From Maribacter sp. (lineage in GTDB: Bacteria > Bacteroidota > Bacteroidia > Flavobacteriales > Flavobacteriaceae), in the NCBI GenBank assembly GCA_018679695.1, contig JAHHKH010000470.1, positions 1-6,404 of the forward strand: a stretch of 6,404 nt of DNA, read 5' to 3'. Of this stretch, positions 5,202-6,404 are shown piece after piece. The notes beneath the pieces were generated by a model, which saw only the letters and a list, made by a program, of their open reading frames with translations, did not search any database and had not been told where the DNA came from. Position numbers and translations under genes: made by a program. How positions within the stretch are numbered: the first letter of the stretch is position 1; each line of letters starts with the position of its first letter.

Positions 5202-5323
5202 ATATAGGAGCATGGGTTGCCGTTGCTGTCGCCCTATTTATTGCAATATATGCCCGTAGTAAACCGGCCAACAAGAAGAACGATAAAAATAAAAAACCGA
5301 GGTCTATGCCCCGGTTTTTTTAA
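5195..5323 (+). other. Possible small single-pass membrane ORF overlapping the end of lipB, no ATG
   Basis: A reading frame open from the stop at 5183 to the TAA at 5321-5323 looks protein-like. From an ATT at 5195 it gives 42 residues: a GAWVAVAVALFIAIYA membrane span (about 5-20), then a Lys/Asn-rich tail (RSKPANKKNDKNKK), the usual pattern of a tiny membrane protein with a cytoplasmic basic end. The ATT overlaps the lipB stop (ATTATAA), which could allow coupled translation. No ATG, GTG or TTG start exists in frame before the span. The last eight or so codons lie inside a terminator hairpin, and chance is a real alternative. It may be an AUU-start gene, a decayed gene or an accidental frame. 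Confidence 0.3.
5291..5320. terminator. Bidirectional terminator between lipB and the converging gene
   Basis: The stem is AAAAAACCG/CGGTTTTTT plus GG/CC across one A-C mismatch (5291-5302 with 5309-5320), with a 6-nt loop. T7 follows on the plus strand and A6 gives a T-tract on the minus strand. It lies 90 nt after the lipB stop and 30 nt from the end of the minus-strand gene at 5350, so it can serve both converging transcripts. Confidence 0.85.
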
Positions 5324-5349
5324 AATTGGCTTCACGGGTAAATAGATGA

Positions 5350-6078
5350 TCAACTGGAGCAGAAAAGCACATTATCTCCAGAACGTCTGATTCTAGTTAT
5401 ATTACGAATATCCATGGCCTCTAAAATGGGTCTTAACCTAGTGGCTATGTTCTCTCTTCTATCTCTTTCGTTAAGTATATTCATAGCATTTGTTTGTATT
5501 TCATTTCGTACATTATTTTTCATATTACGTATCAATCTTGGAAAGAAAGAATCTACAACACCATTAACCTCAAATTCACCAAATAGTTCCACACTCAGTA
5601 CTTCTATGGTCACTGATCCATCATATGGAATTGGTCTCATGCGCAGTCTTGCAATGCGACCACCTTTCCAATTGATGTCAGGTGCACGATTGTCTTTATT
5701 GCCCACAAGGCATCCGGGGCAAGTACCTTTTATTTCACTTCCATTGCCTTCAAATCGTACGTCAAGTACAAATTGACCTGCTCGTTCGTCCCACCAAAGA
5801 TTGCTATCATCCGATCTTATATCTTGAACCCAATAACGCCAATCATGTGCCGGCTTACTAATGTCTTGGGCAGGCAATGAAAAGCGTTCGGTACTGCCCA
5901 ACATGGACACCATTGAATTGTCCCTGTCCATTACAATACTTAAGGATGGCTCAATTAGACCTTTTAAGGCTCTTGTCATGTCATTTATGGAAATTTCCCT
6001 GCACTGTGCCATAAGACCATGGCAACTGCATAAAATGATGATAAGGAATAATAATTTGCTGTTTTTAATTGTTTTCAT
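5350..6078 (-). CDS. Exported protein of unknown function
   Basis: A 242-aa protein that I do not recognise. Residues 1-25 form an export signal (basic start, LLFLIIIL core). It could be cut by signal peptidase I after LMA (24), or lipidated at C19 in the imperfect box LCSC. The mature chain has cysteines at 26, 120, 123 (a CPGC pair) and 240, so disulfides or metal binding are possible. Residues 100-170 alternate in a beta-strand manner (FVLDVRFEG, RIARLRMRPI, SVTIEVLSVELFGEFEV). Residues 175-225 look like a long amphipathic helix (FFPRLIRNMKNNVRNEI, then IATRLRPILEAM). That strand-then-helix order loosely recalls tubular lipid-binding folds, but this is only an impression. The next upstream gene on this strand ends 133 nt away. 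No good promoter was seen in the gap. Confidence 0.75.
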   Translation of the reverse strand: MKTIKNSKLLFLIIILCSCHGLMAQCREISINDMTRALKGLIEPSLSIVMDRDNSMVSMLGSTERFSLPAQDISKPAHDWRYWVQDIRSDDSNLWWDERAGQFVLDVRFEGNGSEIKGTCPGCLVGNKDNRAPDINWKGGRIARLRMRPIPYDGSVTIEVLSVELFGEFEVNGVVDSFFPRLIRNMKNNVRNEIQTNAMNILNERDRRENIATRLRPILEAMDIRNITRIRRSGDNVLFCSS

Positions 6079-6150
6079 AATTTAAAGATTTCTTTGTTTT
6101 ATTATTAATGCGGGAACATTTTTAAATTTTATGTGTTGTAACCAACATTT

Positions 6151-6186
6151 CGATTCTTTGGTTTTTGCCCGTTTCAATTAGAATCG
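6151..6186. repeat. 7-bp inverted repeat in the gap between the two right-hand minus-strand genes
   Basis: CGATTCT (6151-6157) pairs exactly with AGAATCG (6180-6186) around a 22-nt loop. It lies 25 nt downstream of the stop of the partial gene (minus sense). No T-tract follows, so it is a weak terminator or regulatory candidate. Confidence 0.25.
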
Positions 6187-6211
6187 TTCCTCACTATAGG
6201 CCTTTTGTTTA

Positions 6212-6404
6212 TTAAAGTGTTCGGCCAAAGTGATCCATGACTTCTTCGTAGGTCATTTTGCTAAAATCAATTGTGTTATTTTTTTCTGATGTACTGTTCA
6301 AGGGTGGAATTAATAAATATCTAAATTCAGTACCTGAAGGAAATGAAATAAATTCTATAACTGGAAGTATGTGATAGCGGATTTTCAGGGTATCACTAGT
6401 GAAA
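6212..6404 (-). CDS. C-terminal 63 residues of an unrecognised protein, cut by the right edge
   Basis: An open frame enters from base 6404 and stops at TAA (6214-6212). The visible part runs through TLKIRYHILPVIEFISF, GTEFRYLLIPPL, an Asn/Ser/Thr-rich linker and a final DFSKMTYEEVMDHFGRTL. The other two frames of this strand are interrupted within the first 20 bases of the window edge, and the residue pattern (alternating strand, linker, acidic helix) looks like real protein. I do not recognise the family. It is on the same strand as the exported protein downstream and may share its transcript across a 133-nt gap. Confidence 0.6.
   Translation of the reverse strand, partial: FTSDTLKIRYHILPVIEFISFPSGTEFRYLLIPPLNSTSEKNNTIDFSKMTYEEVMDHFGRTL

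Noticed and set aside
5212..5259. 15-codon cysteine-rich ORF starting at the ATG after AGGAG downstream of lipB
   Set aside because: The AGGAG lies only 1 nt from the ATG, the product (MGCRCCRPIYCNICP) has no known match, and the alternative frame looks far more protein-like.
5414..6085. Plus-strand ORFs opposite the exported protein at 5350-6078
   Set aside because: The minus-strand frame has a signal peptide and full-length coding pattern. The plus-strand frames are shorter, lack signatures and would converge on nothing.

Overview
The window looks like a chromosomal housekeeping/accessory boundary from a marine-type flavobacterium (Bacteroidota, Flavobacteriaceae). The grounds are: low-to-moderate G+C; a LysS N-terminus and a LipB of flavobacterial type; several TAnnTTTG (-7) promoter elements; genes without Shine-Dalgarno sequences; and many small secreted proteins. 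Genus-level assignment is not possible from what I can see.

Layout. (1) Positions 1-1937, all minus strand: the first 44 codons of lysS (cut by the window edge), a secreted CxxS thioredoxin-fold protein (trx1), and a membrane-anchored LuxR-type regulator with an extracytoplasmic sensor region. A strong hairpin between trx1 and lysS overlaps the probable lysS promoter. (2) Positions 1938-2296: a 359-base divergent intergenic region with a 16-bp dyad of FNR/CRP-like geometry and an 11-bp direct repeat next to the regulator's -7 element. (3) Positions 2297-3268, plus strand: an exported two-domain protein with DUF302-like features, closed by a strong terminator. (4) Positions 3359-3514, plus: a short yqaE/Pmp3-family membrane protein of 51 aa. 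(5) Positions 3726-4256, minus: a second CxxS thioredoxin-fold protein (trx2), a lipoprotein and clear paralogue of trx1. (6) Positions 4485-5201, plus: lipB, complete with its catalytic Lys/Cys pair, followed by a possible small membrane ORF without ATG and a bidirectional terminator. (7) Positions 5350-6404, minus: an unrecognised exported protein and the C-terminal 63 residues of another unrecognised protein that enters from the right edge.

How it fits together. lysS and lipB are housekeeping genes (lysyl-tRNA charging, protein lipoylation). Around them is a small envelope-related set: two monothiol thioredoxin-like proteins (one soluble, one lipidated), a membrane-tethered transcription factor, a DUF302-like exported protein and YqaE. 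The most informative structural signal is a duplicated yqaE-end/lipB-start junction: about 54 bp occur after yqaE in decayed form and again immediately before and into lipB in working form. The two copies flank trx2. This suggests that yqaE and lipB were once adjacent and that the trx2 segment now separates them. No phage, transposase, CRISPR, rRNA or tRNA gene is visible.
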